Part shown: positions 52,467 to 64,000 of the stretch, piece after piece
How the letters are laid out: every line of letters begins with the position of its first letter
How positions within the stretch are numbered: position 1 is the first letter of the stretch
DNA from: Semisulcospira habei
Taxonomy: Eukaryota > Mollusca > Gastropoda > Semisulcospiridae
Direction: 5' to 3'
DNA: 64,000 nt
Assembly: GCA_036245525.1 (NCBI GenBank)
Contig: BTPG01000001.1
Location: forward strand, 223,845,656 to 223,909,655
Made by a program: the position numbers and the translations under genes
Notes under the pieces: generated by a model
Seen by the model: only the letters and a program-made list of their open reading frames with translations
Databases searched by the model: none
What the model was told of the DNA's origin: nothing

Positions 52467-53345
52467 ATGAGTGGTCTTGGTCCAAAGCCTAGAATCATAC
52501 CAGTTGCGTGTCCGGTAACAGAGTTGAAAGATTTGGCAGATGTCCAGGATTTTGAGAAGGAAGGAGAAATTGGAGAAATATATGGTTTTGAACTTGATTC
52601 AAATTTCATGTACAAGAGGAAAGTAATTGTTGACATGAAAGACGGTGAAAAACAGATTCCTAAACTTGGTCAGCTTCGTGATGTTACTGTACCTACTCCA
52701 CCTGTAAATAATGCGCCTTACAACTTAATACATGTGGGTAGTAAGTGGGTTGTTTCACCTGTACCGGCACCACCACCCACAATTGACTGGGACATAAAGA
52801 TTGAATTTATTAGTCCTTATGTATACACTGATGATGAAGGCGCCTTAGTGTTTAGGAAGGTTGTTAATTCTGGGCCGCTTATTGTAAGCCTTGTTCCAAG
52901 TTTTGCCCTAGACAACAATAGCAGAGAAAAACTGAAAGTTGAAAATTATGAGAGACGGCGATATCTTCTTACAACTAGAAAGGGTAGATCAAATACTTCT
53001 GTTGTGTTTATGCCAGCAAGCTTAGTCGTGGCTAGAGAAGTGACAATAGTATTTGAAATTATCATGAAATCTGTTGCTTCTGCAAAAGAGGCAAATATAG
53101 CACAAGGAATTAAACTTACATGGAATGAAACAGTAACAGAATCATCAAAGGTCTTTATTGCCATTACAAAAAATAATGATGTTATTAATGTTTCAAGCAG
53201 TATTCCCGCTGTCAAGGTGGTGGTCGACAAAACAACTTTTGTTCGTCTAACTTACATAAACCTTGAACACATTGATCTTGTTGCATTTTATTATGCCAGC
53301 AAATTGTATACTTTTGAAGAGTTGCAAAATGTAATTGCTGATTAA
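52467..53345 (+). CDS. Beta-rich conserved protein Q (P2)
   Basis: 292 residues, intact. ATG at 52467 after TTTATAAAA; an in-frame TTG 12 bp upstream is not favoured. Starts MSGLGPKPRIIPVACPVTEL and ends YTFEELQNVIAD. Strand-rich, proline-rich at about 75-105 (VPTPPVNNAP; PVPAPPPTIDW). No membrane segment. Between R and P on the same strand, like P1. Function unknown; a virion component by neighbourhood. Confidence 0.8.
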   Translation: MSGLGPKPRIIPVACPVTELKDLADVQDFEKEGEIGEIYGFELDSNFMYKRKVIVDMKDGEKQIPKLGQLRDVTVPTPPVNNAPYNLIHVGSKWVVSPVPAPPPTIDWDIKIEFISPYVYTDDEGALVFRKVVNSGPLIVSLVPSFALDNNSREKLKVENYERRRYLLTTRKGRSNTSVVFMPASLVVAREVTIVFEIIMKSVASAKEANIAQGIKLTWNETVTESSKVFIAITKNNDVINVSSSIPAVKVVVDKTTFVRLTYINLEHIDLVAFYYASKLYTFEELQNVIAD

Positions 53346-53365
53346 AAAAATATTTGTCATAAAAA

Positions 53366-54111
53366 ATGGTGAACTTGTATCCACAAATACCACCTAAGCA
53401 GCTTGAGCCTATTGAGCGTGATAAAACATTAAAGGCAGATTCATTCCGTTTAATGAATATTACAGAAGCGTTGAAGTATTTGGAAGAAGAACAAGCAAAA
53501 TACTCGAGGTGTAAACGCCGTTACAATACGGTTTTCAATTCTGTACACAACACATCAATGGCCATGGGGGTGGTTTCGGCCGGATTATCTGTAGGAGGTA
53601 TAACTCTGTTTGCAACGGGGGTGGGAAGTGTCGTAGGAATTGCTGTTGAAGCTGTTGGCCTTGCCACAAGCCTGGCATGCTTTGGTATGGAAGCCCTTAA
53701 CAAAATTTTTTATACTAAGTTGCAGAAGCATGAAGCATTAAGTACGCTCGCAGCAGCTAAGCTGACGAGTATGAAACTTATTATTAGTAAATCTTTGGAA
53801 GATAATGAAATTGACGATAACGAATTTAAAAGAGTCCAGGATGATTTGGCCAACTATAAACAACAAAAGTCTGAAAAACAACAAAAGTCTGAAATACAGA
53901 ATAAGATGCGTAGTCAGGCTGTAAATGTTGAAGAGCTAAAGAAATCTTTTTTAGAACAAGGAAAAAAGATAGGCGTAGAAGAAACTATGAAAAAAGTTCG
54001 AGAACTTACAAGCAAGTAACGATAGGTTTTGTTAATCAATTATTTTTGTCATACACTTCGCAAAGAGATGTCATGCCTTTCACGTCTGCCCCACCACCAA
54101 ACCACTATTGA
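53366..54111 (+). pseudogene. Membrane protein P, late-domain tail lost (P2)
   Basis: 217 open codons from MVNLYPQIPPKQLEP, followed by a frameshift (adenine run six instead of seven, near 53993). The original reading continues recognisably to 54111. It keeps LYPQIPP and the glycine-rich hydrophobic stretch (VVSAGLSVGGITLFATGVG). The first residues no longer have PPLY, and the tail reads TSAPPPNHY, so PSAP and PPEY are absent even before the frameshift. Contains a local duplication QQKSEKQQKSE. Confidence 0.8.
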
Positions 54112-54580
54112 GAAAAAAGTTTTTATATTGTCCTTGTAACTTGGAAATTCTGTCCAAGTAAGTTGTGACTTGGGTCCAAAAAGTTGTAAGTTCTTGTTTT
54201 AAGAGACTTATAAGAATTTGTTTTAAGTCACTTTAAAATCTTATGACAATTAACTTATAAGAACTTGAGGAGGTAACTTAAAAGCTACTTGTCAGTTGCA
54301 AGTAACTTATAGGTTACCTTATCATGTACTTGTAATTTTCTTTTTTTCAGCCATAGGGTGTTTTGCTTTATAATAGAAGACATAATTAATCTCTAGAAGT
54401 GCATTGTTGTTAATATGAGACACAGTGTTTGATGTTTAGGCATGAAATCAGTTTAAAAAAAATCTTTCAAGCTGGCTTAGATGCCTCACTATCTCTATCT
54501 CTAAAATTTAAAAAAAAAAGTACCAATTTTTCTTTCTCTGAAATTAAAAGTGAGGTGTTTAGGCATATCTGATAGCAAAT
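54112..54580. promoter_or_regulatory. AT-rich palindromic spacer after gene P (P2)
   Basis: 54115-54350 is homologous to the P1 A-P spacer: CTTATAAGAA, AACTTATAAGAACTTG, AAGTAACTTATAGGTTACC. In P2 it no longer precedes gene A, which is 14 kb away at the other end. 54350-54580 is AT-rich with no assignable feature. Confidence 0.5.
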
Positions 54581-54850
54581 GAAGCAATCAATATATATTT
54601 GTATCTGATTTATGATGCGCAACTTAACATTTCTGAGTGCCGACTAAGCGCTCACATATATTAAAAGTATTCACTTAGCTTTTGAGTTGTTTTGGTTTTA
54701 ATCCTTCACAGCCCATTTTGAATAAGAAAAGCACCGAATCCGAACGAGTTAGCAGACACGTCACGCTTGTGCGGTAAACACAGACTAAACTGATAATAAA
54801 AGGCGTCGTCCCACTGAGGTAACCGTTTCAACCTTCCTAGTCATGAGCAC
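54581..54850 (+). pseudogene. Capsid gene 3' end plus P1-type inner end sequence (relic)
   Basis: 54581-54664 matches the last 27 or so codons of P1 capsid (ATTTATGATGCGCAAC... to the stop). 54665-54850 matches the P1 sequence after it (CACTTAGCTTTTGAGTTG, ATCCTTCACAGCCCATTTTG, CACGTCACGCTTGTGCGGTAAAC, GTCGTCCC, CCTTCCT(A/G)GTCATGA). It is a second, partial capsid end in P2, oriented as in P1 towards the right terminus. The full P2 capsid gene is elsewhere. Confidence 0.85.
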
Positions 54851-56202
54851 TGTAAAATCTTTCAGGCAAAACTAGCCTATCACACACCACCCTTTGTCAG
54901 TGCATGTGTCACAAGTCCTGTTAGGGCTGGCCTGCGCAGAAGTCAACAGTAAACACCCTTTAGTCTACTCACAAGAAGGGCCTTATCTTAAAGCTTTCTC
55001 TGTTTTCCAACAGGTTGCAAACTCATTTTGGCTCTGTGTCTGTGAAGACTTCATGGTGTTTATACATAGAGTGGGTTTTTTTCCCCCCGCCCACAATCTT
55101 TAGTCAATGCTTGTTATGTTCTTATAAACACAGATCTAAATAAGTGAGGGGTAATGTATATAATTACTGAATTTATGACGGGGCTCTCTCTGTGTAAGAA
55201 AAAAAAATTGTGGGCGTGTGGAGCCGCTGCCTATTTGAATATAATGAAGTAAACCATATAGTGAACACATAATTTAAAAAATTATAAATTTCTTTTTGAA
55301 TATTGTGTAGGGTCTGGTACATATTTAAAAAAATTAAAAATTCCTTTATGAATATTGTGTTTGGTCTGATACATATTGAGTCAAGTCGGGTGAATACCGA
55401 GACAAGTTCGGTGCATAACGATCTTTCAGAACAGGTCCAATCATAACGCGCATGAACGAAGGTGGCTGTTTTTCAGAACCAGCCTGAGGTTATGTATGTA
55501 TTTCCTTGAGCGCCCTGTTGATTGAGTGGCCATGTTAGTGTGTATTGTATGGTGAAGTGCGAAAGTAGGTCAGTGAATCAGCGCGCTGTTGTTCTTGCCT
55601 ATTGTGTATTGTGGCATTGTATGGTTGAGTGGGGAGGTAGGTGGGTGGTGACGTTTAAGGGAGGGGGGGGGGTGTATTACGCAGTTTGCTTAGAGGGCAT
55701 GTAGCGATGAATCAGTGCACTGTTGTGTCGCCGTGTGCTTGTGCGAGGTTGGTGGGAGGTGCCTTGGAGTGGTGTGAGGGGCTTTGTAGGGTGGTGGGTA
55801 TGTGTGTGTGTGTGTGTACAAGGTTGGTGATGGGGGGTGGGGGTGAGTGGCACAGAGAGAGAGAGAGAAAGAGAGAGAGAGACACACACACTATTTGGAC
55901 ATAGAGGACTATTGTTTACCATGGTGGTATAAACAGGAAGTATTCTCAGGAAGACCAACTCTGACAGCATTGAGTGGTGGGTGGCGTGTACGGTAGTCAC
56001 TATTTCTCGGGAAGATATTTTAACTAGCCTTTTGTTTCCAAGGGGTCGGGGGACCTGACTGGGCAGATAAAGCTGTTAAATGTATTTGGTCAAAGCAAAG
56101 TGAAGACACCAAACACACACGGCGCGCTGTGAAGGGAGTGTTGTGTACAATCGTATTCAAAATATAATCTCACTGTGATCATTGATAGATTAATTAGTCT
56201 TT
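54851..56202. other. P2 right-end non-coding region, partly P1-TIR-like
   Basis: G/T-rich low complexity (about 55620-55880) includes GGCTTTGTAGGGTGG(T/G)G, and 55970-56010 has GGGTGGCGTGTAC then ATTTCTCGGGAAG. Both resemble the P1 right terminal repeat minisatellite and its outer flank. No gene seen. Confidence 0.45.
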
Positions 56203-56447
56203 GTTTAAAGCAGTCAATGACAGCATTAATTATTTAGGTGGGAGTGGGGGATCTGCCTTAATACTCGCGGGTTGGTAGCTGATCAAAAAACGTAGCTTGA
56301 ATGATTTCTGGAGTGGAACTAAAATGGCTAGGTAATAAAGGTATTGGCGGTAAGTGCTGGAGTTCGTTTGTCTAAATACGGAGAGGATCAAATAAATCTA
56401 TAGATTGGGGGGAGGGGTGCCCATCAACTGTCCACTTTACTATCTCT
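56203..56447 (-). repeat. P2 right terminal inverted repeat
   Basis: Inverse of 39939-40175 with a few short insertions. Ends CTGTCCACTTTACTATCTCT, followed by CCATC. Confidence 0.9.
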
Positions 56448-56452
56448 CCATC

Positions 56453-57272
56453 TCCATCAGTCCCCATCTCCTCTCTCTCGTCTTTTCGCCTTTCTCGCTC
56501 AGCGCCAAGTGTCCTGTCTCCCACGCTCCGATCCATATATTAAAACAAGTCTATTCCCCTTCCTCATTCTGTATTCTTACGACCCCCACTGGGTCTGCCC
56601 TAGGGGACCTTGGTGGGGTTGTCTACGTTTTAGTTCCTAGGATCACCTTGTCTAACCCCTGCAAGGTGGGTTCTACTCTTTTGGGGGTTTGTATTTCTGT
56701 CTTTCTGGTCCATTCATCTGTATTTTTCTTTTGAAATTCTCTCTCCTGTCTGCGCTTCTTGCAGTTCTTTCCTTCATGAGAAGGCCTTTGTCGCTTGCGG
56801 GACGTAAAGCAATCTATACTCACTCACTCACCCTGTATTCTTACGCGATGTCCTGAATATTCATTTACATCTCTACATCAATTTCAACTAACTTCAGTAA
56901 CTATATAAAATATAATAAACATGTATTTCACATCAGGTCCATGCATCCAATTCAACCGAGCACCCGTATCACAACATTATAGTAATTATTTTGTGAACGG
57001 ACTATTTCTTTACAAATTCTGGAATTTTCCTTAGACACTAGTAGGTGTATTCTTTGATAGACTCGGCTGGGAAAGTACTGACCCCTTTTCCCCCGCAAAA
57101 TATATTAGGTCGTGCCTGCCGGCACGTACGACCGCTTCCCGTTTCCACTACCCCATGACTTACTCGCAATCAGCGATATACTTTTTTCCTTATTCAATTA
57201 TTTCGCTAGTAACTTTGGTTCCACTCACTTCTTAATCTTCCACTAAATTGTGAACTTAATTTTGGTCCCTTG
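56453..57272. other. No feature recognised
   Basis: Flank to the right of P2. Pyrimidine-rich at the start, otherwise ordinary AT-rich intergenic or intronic DNA. Confidence 0.4.
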
Positions 57273-58870
57273 ACACGGATAACGAAGGAAAATGCCAGCA
57301 GATTTGTTTATTTAGTCCTTTTCTAAGGTTGTCACTATCATTAGTGAACGTCAGTGTCGTCTATCTCAATATTATGGCGATTCGATTCGTGTGTTTGCTG
57401 CTCTCTATTCTCCGCTTATGTGTGTTTGGGAAAGAAATTTCGAGCGTACGTACACACTAAGAAGTATTTCATTACTAGTGAGCATAAGGTGGTTGCTAAT
57501 GTGACAGTATGAGCATATTTAAGCGTTTTTGCATTGAGGACAGAAGTTAGTTAGTTACTTAGTCATTTGGGTTTATCGCCGAGCAGGCAACTAAGGCCAT
57601 ATCACGGCGGGCGGACAGAGGCAAACATCAAGACTGAATCTTTTGGGTCTGCAATGGATTATGGGAAGGAAAGCATGTCGAACAAGCTCATGAATATTAA
57701 TTTGCTTGTTATACAATATATCGGTACTTGTGTCAAAGAAGGGGAAATTGTATGGAGTGGGTAATATATTATAAGTTATTGGTCGCAGGGGTTTGCTACA
57801 CGGACCCTTGTAGGCCTGAGGGAAGTCAAAGGAACCATTGTACCCCGAAGGCCTGAGGGGTACAATGGTTCCTTTGACATACCGAATATATTTGTTTTCA
57901 CCCCTACGTCACAAGACCAATTTCTTTAGCGCAAACTGTGCTACATGACCGAGCTAAAAAAACAACAACCGTGTAGTAACAAATGGTGGACTTTTTGTTG
58001 CCCTCTTTCTGACGCGTCTTGGACGTCAGTTTTGTTTTTATAAAAGATCACCAAACGTTCTAAAGTACAAAGTTATTTGGTGTTGTTCTAAACAACAGGC
58101 ACACTACTGGAGACGGCAACGTTATGAAAGATTTTAAATTATGTCATAAGTCTATTATATATAAATATATACTTGTTTTACGTCAGTCATGTCTGGCGCG
58201 ATCAAGGTCGGAAGATTTCTTCTTGATTTTTTTTACGAAAATAGTGGAGAAATGAAAACAAATACCTTATTGGTAGCAGGGGCTTGCTGCACGAACCCTT
58301 ATAGGCCTTTGGAAGGTCAAAGAAACCATTGTACCCCTCAGGCCTTCGGGGTACAGTGGTTTCTTTGACCTCCCTCAGGCCTACAAGGGTCCGTGTAGCA
58401 AACCCCTGCGACCAATAACTTATAATATATACCCACTCCATAAAGTTTTTCCTTCTTTGACACATGTGTTGATGTAGTGTATAACAAGCAAATTAATATT
58501 CATGAATTTGTTTCATCTACCTCCCTTCCCAAAATCCCTTGCGCGCTAATTTTCGATCTTGAGATACGTGCATTTTTCAAAACAGAATCGCGAAATATTT
58601 TTTATACGGCAACATTAACAAGCTTCTTTTATGTACTAGTAATACAATACTTCGTAGTGTGTAAGAAGGCTCGAAATTTACATCCTATACTCAAACATGA
58701 ACGAAGAACAGACGCAAGAAAACGTGCGAGTCGTTGGACTGACTAGTCAAATTAACGAGATGTCAGTTGGCGATATCGACAACCTGAGAAAAGAACTAAA
58801 TAAACAAACCTGCTGGCATTTTCCGCAATTATGCGTGATCTAGTAACAAGTAGAATTTACTCAGTAACGC
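57273..58870. mobile_element. Foldback element with ~550-bp inverted arms
   Basis: 57273-57865 is mirrored by about 58330-58870. Shared anchors: GGAAAATGCCAGCAG, TTTGTTTATTTAGT, ATGAATATTAATTTGCTTG, CAGGGG-(T/C)-TTGCT. Each inner arm contains its own hairpin (ACCATTGTACCCC...GGGGTACA-(A/G)-TGG). The left arm also resembles 37911-38357. No open frame with a recognisable product. A SINE-like CGCCGAGCAGGCAACTAAGG segment is embedded at about 57550-57615 and recurs inverted at 59298-59355. Confidence 0.65.
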
Positions 58871-59035
58871 ACACGGCTATACAAAGCACTGGATGTGCTC
58901 ATAGTTAGACAAAATCTACCTGCTGAGTCGAAACTGATATGCAGTCGTCTGTCATTCATATGTTTTGTCTGAACACCGCAATTAGGGCAAAATGAATGTT
59001 TTGTTTTGCTTTTGACTAGGTACATAAATTATGTT

Positions 59036-59187
59036 GAGTAACATTTTGCTTGATATACTGCCGATAACCGACATACGTCGATTACTTGACCCTAATAAAA
59101 TGTCCTCGTCTTACGACTCGGACATTTTGATTCGGGTCTCATAATCACATCTGCCTGTTATCGGCACTATATCAAGCAAAATGTTGC
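59036..59187. mobile_element. Palindromic MITE family 2, copy 3
   Basis: (GT)AACATTTTGCTTGATATACT to inverse AGTATATCAAGCAAAATGTT-type end; mirrored CCGATAA and GACATTTTGATTCGGGT. Same family as 35594 and 38358. Confidence 0.65.
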
Positions 59188-59505
59188 TCAATATAATATA
59201 CTATATTGTCAATGAGAATTTCTGCACAAACTGTTAAGCCATCGTATAGTATCATTGTTTAACTCGCTGCCTACTAAGTAGCTTTTCTGTATTATGACCG
59301 CCGTGAGATGGCCTTAGTCGCCTGCTCGGCGTTAAACCCAAATAACTAACTAACGAAACGTGGCTGAGGTTGAATGTATACTGACCGTATTGATCATAGC
59401 TAGCTGAATACCATGATAGAAGAATCTTGAGAATCTGTCCATCGATTCCTCAGTTTTGTCCACCATATTAATGGCAGATTTCATGAAGAGTGGGTTGTGA
59501 CGCCC

Positions 59506-60228
59506 TGTTACGGGTAGTCGTAGTCGTAGTATAATGCAATCACATCAGACGCAAGCACGTAGGGTTCTTGTAATGAAACTTCACTCAGCTGCAACTCGTC
59601 ACACGTGGCACAAGGTTGTAGACCACACTGGATTAACAGTTCCAGCAATATTGTATTGCAGCGATGCGATCTCAGTACAATGCATCCACAAATGCACCAA
59701 CACTGATACACTGTCTCCTCTACAATGCATCAACACTTTTGACACACTGCGTCTCTCATACAATGTACACACATATTTCCTAACACCGTCTTTTATACTA
59801 TTACAGATTTCCAGAATAATCCAGCAAATTCACACAACTCAACCAATCAGAGAAGAAAACGTAACCAAAACTCATTAATATTCATGAAAAAGAATACACT
59901 AGTATGAACTACAGCCTTCGACTAACATTCAGGCGTATCCGATACAATGCTACGAAATTTTCCTAACAACTTTGACGTCATATTTGAGGTCACTAGAAAT
60001 ATCGCGACCCTGCTCGAACCTTCCAGTCTAATGTAGGTCAAACTTTACAACACTGCAGCGAAACTACGCGTCACAACAAGAATCGATCGCAATTCTCTGT
60101 GCAACAGAAAATGAATCCTACTAAAAAGGTGCGTAATTATTATCCAAAATAACTCAAATGAGTATCGGATCTTTCCTATGATTAACGTACACATGCTCTC
60201 AAAGAATAACACAACCACAAACGTAACA
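59506..60228. mobile_element. Solo LTR, copy 2
   Basis: Begins TGTTACG, ends ACGTAACA, and aligns in the same orientation with 31725-32578. Flanks CGCCC and GACCC are similar but not identical, so the target duplication is not proven. No retroelement genes adjacent. Confidence 0.5.
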
Positions 60229-60688
60229 GACCCGTTTCGAAGTGCGGACAACGGGGATGTTATTAGCGGCGCGCGCACCTTTATGAGTAGTTTGATGCTC
60301 GTGGTAGAGGGAGGAGATGAAGCGCAGCCTTGAGAGAGCCAGCAAGTTGTGCATAACGTTGTATGTGAACTGTGAGGATTATCCGGGTCTGTGTACTTCT
60401 GTGAAATATTGTTGTGCTTGAACTTTGAGGTACTGTATGCTAAATACACGCGAAGGACCATGAAAACTCCTGACTTTGTTGTACCTCTGTAAGATATACG
60501 CGAAGTTCACAAGTGTTTTACTAGTCGTCAACCTGTTATCTGTCTGCCTGCAACCAGTCCTCAAAGAACATCGGTAACATTTTACTTTAACTTATAATTT
60601 TTCGTTTTAAGCGCGCCCTCACATTCTAGTGTTTTAAAAAAAATGAGACAAAAGTCATACCGATAGTTCGAATGATGAATTTACATAC

Positions 60689-60788
60689 GTCACCGTTGAT
60701 CCATCCCCAGCCCAAAGCTCCATTGTAGGTGTACTTTATCTGGGTGTCTCCCTCCGGAAAGCAGTCGCCAGGTTTTCCTCCTTCTCGC
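60689..60788 (-). CDS. Possible exon, extracellular protein
   Basis: About 33 codons: REGGKPGDCFPEGDTQIKYT, then YNGALGWGWINGD, between acceptor TAAGCGACAG and donor GTATGT. Composition suggests a secreted protein. Its phase does not join directly to exon 31038-31210 or to 63669-63798, so it belongs either to another gene or to this gene with unseen exons. Confidence 0.45.
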
Positions 60789-60839
60789 CTGTCGCTTAAT
60801 ATGAAATTCAATCAAATCAGAGGATATCTGAAAGAGCTG

Positions 60840-60842
60840 GAG

Positions 60843-60919
<77 letters not shown>

Positions 60920-61087
60920 ACACACACATACACACACACACACACACACGAACGCACGCACGCACACACACACAACCACACAGACAAATACACACGCGCG
61001 CATATACACACATACACACGCACACGCACACACACACACACACATACATACACACATACACACACACACACACACGCGCGCGCGCAA

Positions 61088-61125
<38 letters not shown>

Positions 61126-61137
61126 GCAAACACATAC
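60840..61137. repeat. (AC)n microsatellite
   Basis: About 300 bp of interrupted CA repeats. The long frames here are Cys-Val or Thr-His repeats and are artefacts. Confidence 0.95.
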
Positions 61138-61770
61138 TGATAGGCATTTTGTTAATGCAATACTAACAGTACGATTACTTAATTAAGTGCAGGTGTCATA
61201 AAAAGGTATTGTGCCGTAAATCTGAAACCATTAATGCAGTTTACTTGACATTTTCAAATATTTTCATGGCACTGTCCTCCACTGTTTACACAAACTTTTG
61301 GATATATTGGGGAAGATTCAAATACGGTATGGGATTCTGATGAAGGTCACGGTCGGACTTGTTAATTTACAGCTTTTGCTAGGTCTTGGATGCGTGAAGA
61401 CTCCATGCTGCCAGCCTATTTTCAGTATAGAGAGCAACCGCAAGTCGCACTGGTGGAGGCAAGGACTCATAGAGTATAGTCTTTTTGAGCCTTCATGTGA
61501 ATGTGAAGTAAAGGGCCTGCTGTAGTAAATTCCATGCTGCGTAAAGGGCCTGCCGCTAGTGTCAGCAACTGTCCTTTAGCACTTTGCCGCTAGCAGCTGT
61601 CGGTACTCCGAACTCAGAATAAAAGAGATCAACCCTTGTATGGCTGAACATAGATGCCGTGGAACATAGAGCGGATTCCAGAAGCGCTCGTCAGGCCGCG
61701 TTTTGATCAGGTTTTAATTTATTTGTTTGCTCATTTAGATTTATGAGATAGAAATGACGCAGAGAAAAAC
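61138..61770. other. No feature recognised
   Basis: No gene seen. 61517-61560 contains a short direct repeat of AAAGGGCCTGC. Confidence 0.4.
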
Positions 61771-61785
61771 ATGGACATCGGTGGT

Positions 61786-62960
<1,175 letters not shown>

Positions 62961-63320
62961 ACGTTTTATTTACAGGATACAGTTTTCGGCGAAACGCCTC
63001 CCTTACAAACTGTCCTGCTAGATTGTTAGATAATAAACATTACCAGCAAAGAGGAAGAGAAACACAATAAATCGAAACATGAAGAAATAAACTGAAAAAG
63101 ACCACTATACAAAAGCAATGCAAATAATGCTCACATAAATTATCACATCAATAACAGTGCAGGGGCGGGTTTAGGGATTCCGGACACCCCCCCCCCCTCC
63201 CGACCTAAAATTCTTTACAATGCTATAACAAAGTTCCTTTTGGGGTGTTTGGACCGCCCCCCCCCCCACCCCCTCTCCGTTAAGTGATATTTTGGCGAAT
63301 GGTGAGAGTCTTAACACGCA
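62961..63320. other. Second LINE-like tail and C-rich tracts
   Basis: Starts with (GAT)n followed by TAAACGTTTTATTTACAGG, the mirror of a LINE 3' tail (as at 34374-34410), so probably the end of a minus-strand LINE. C-rich runs at about 63187-63200 and 63257-63272. No gene. Confidence 0.35.
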
Positions 63321-63323
63321 CGC

Positions 63324-63548
<225 letters not shown>

Positions 63549-63668
63549 TGCCTGCGCCATTGACACGCATACAGATGATAATTTAGCCCTATAATAGAAA
63601 CCCGTCCTCAATATGACAATTTTTTTTCTTTTGCTTAGAGAAATGTCATCGTTTAAGAGGTAACTCAC

Positions 63669-63798
63669 TAGTGCGGTTCCTTCCAGTACGCCTGTGCACA
63701 AGTACTGCGTGGTCCTGCCGTGTACGTATAAATTTCGTTGCCTTCACAGTCCTCGTACGAATCCCAAATGGCACGTTTTACTCGTCTGCGGCTGCTAG
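63669..63798 (-). CDS. Possible exon with furin-like site
   Basis: 43 codons between acceptor AAACGCAG and donor GTGAGT: SSRRRVKRAIWDSYEDCEGN, EIYTYTAGPRSTCAQ, then AYWKEPH. RRRVKR is a dibasic proprotein-convertase consensus and two cysteines follow, so the segment is probably part of a secreted precursor. Joined directly to exon 60689-60788 it would create a stop at the junction, so an intervening exon or a different gene is implied. Confidence 0.45.
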
Positions 63799-63934
63799 CT
63801 GCGTTTATGTAAACAATCTCGTGATAATATTCGTAGGTAATGCGAAAATACATTTATTTTAGTCAAAACTACTGGATGAAATTTATTACTATATTTGGAA
63901 AGCAAAAATGTAATAACACTAATAGTGTATTGGG

Positions 63935-64000
63935 TGGGGCTGGGGGGGGGGGGGGTTGGGGGGTTGGGTCAAGGAGGGGGTGGGGGGGGGGGAGGCGTAG
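63935..64000. repeat. G-rich low-complexity tract
   Basis: Runs of 5-14 G at the window edge; G-quadruplex-prone. No gene. Confidence 0.8.

Larger units (their letters stand above)
39939..56447. mobile_element. Polinton/Maverick element 2 (P2)
   Basis: A 16.5-kb element starting AGAGATAGTAAAGTGGACAG and ending with the exact inverse. CCATC flanks both ends (39934-39938, 56448-56452), a 5-bp target duplication. Gene order: A+, B+, C+, D+, integrase+, polymerase B-, X-, ATPase-, capsid-, T+, S-, R+, Q+, P+, then a spacer and decayed P1-type end sequence. All genes are homologous to P1, but the order is a circular permutation of P1. Lesions: polymerase (one frameshift), ATPase (piggyBac-like insertion), capsid, R and P (one frameshift each). 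Confidence 0.95.

Noticed and set aside
60690..61166. Several long Cys-Val or Thr-His frames
   Set aside because: Pure (AC)n microsatellite translation.

Overview
This window is animal nuclear DNA. A large multi-exon gene for an extracellular protein lies on the minus strand, surrounded by transposon and microsatellite DNA. A marine invertebrate, most likely a mollusc, is my best guess: the gene has sushi, cysteine-rich and fibronectin-like exons, there are long (AG)n, (AC)n and (AT)n tracts and LINE, LTR and MITE debris, and one insertion resembles the molluscan N-RAG/Chapaev type. The species is not provable from this sequence.

Layout. (1) Positions 1-31,210: at least 14 minus-strand exons of one extracellular-protein gene. 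Inferred splice sites keep codon phase at every junction but one. (2) Positions 10,022-28,501: a Polinton/Maverick (P1) inside one intron of that gene. It begins AGAGATGTGC, ends with the inverse, has terminal inverted repeats over 1.1 kb, and is flanked by a 5-bp duplication GAAGC. It carries a packaging ATPase, two paralogous small genes, protein-primed DNA polymerase B (decayed), a DDE integrase, small membrane proteins, several putative virion proteins and a capsid protein. (3) Positions 31-39.9 kb: a solo LTR, MITEs, a LINE fragment and duplicated non-coding DNA. (4) Positions 39,939-56,447: a second Polinton (P2), with 5-bp duplication CCATC and a different ~245-bp terminal repeat but a homologous gene set. 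(5) Positions 56.4-64 kb: a foldback repeat, another LTR, a LINE 3' part, microsatellites and two further possible exons.

The main observation is that the two Polintons have circularly permuted gene orders. In P1 the element ends lie between the capsid gene and the ATPase gene. In P2 capsid and ATPase are adjacent (about 20 bp apart), and the element ends lie between genes A and P, which in P1 are internal neighbours separated by a palindrome-rich AT-rich spacer. A decayed fragment of the P1-type right end (capsid 3' end plus inner terminal-repeat sequence) survives near the right end of P2.

How the genes fit together: integrase and protein-primed polymerase for mobility and replication; A32-like ATPase and double-jelly-roll-type capsid for particle assembly; and an unusually large set of predicted membrane proteins (B, C, D, P, S, T). 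Protein P of P1 carries PPLY, LYPQI, PSAP and PPEY motifs, which look like all three classes of ESCRT-recruiting late domain. I recognise no adenovirus-type maturation protease in either copy. Both copies are damaged, but mostly in different genes. Letters A-D, P-T, X and Y are labels used only in this annotation.
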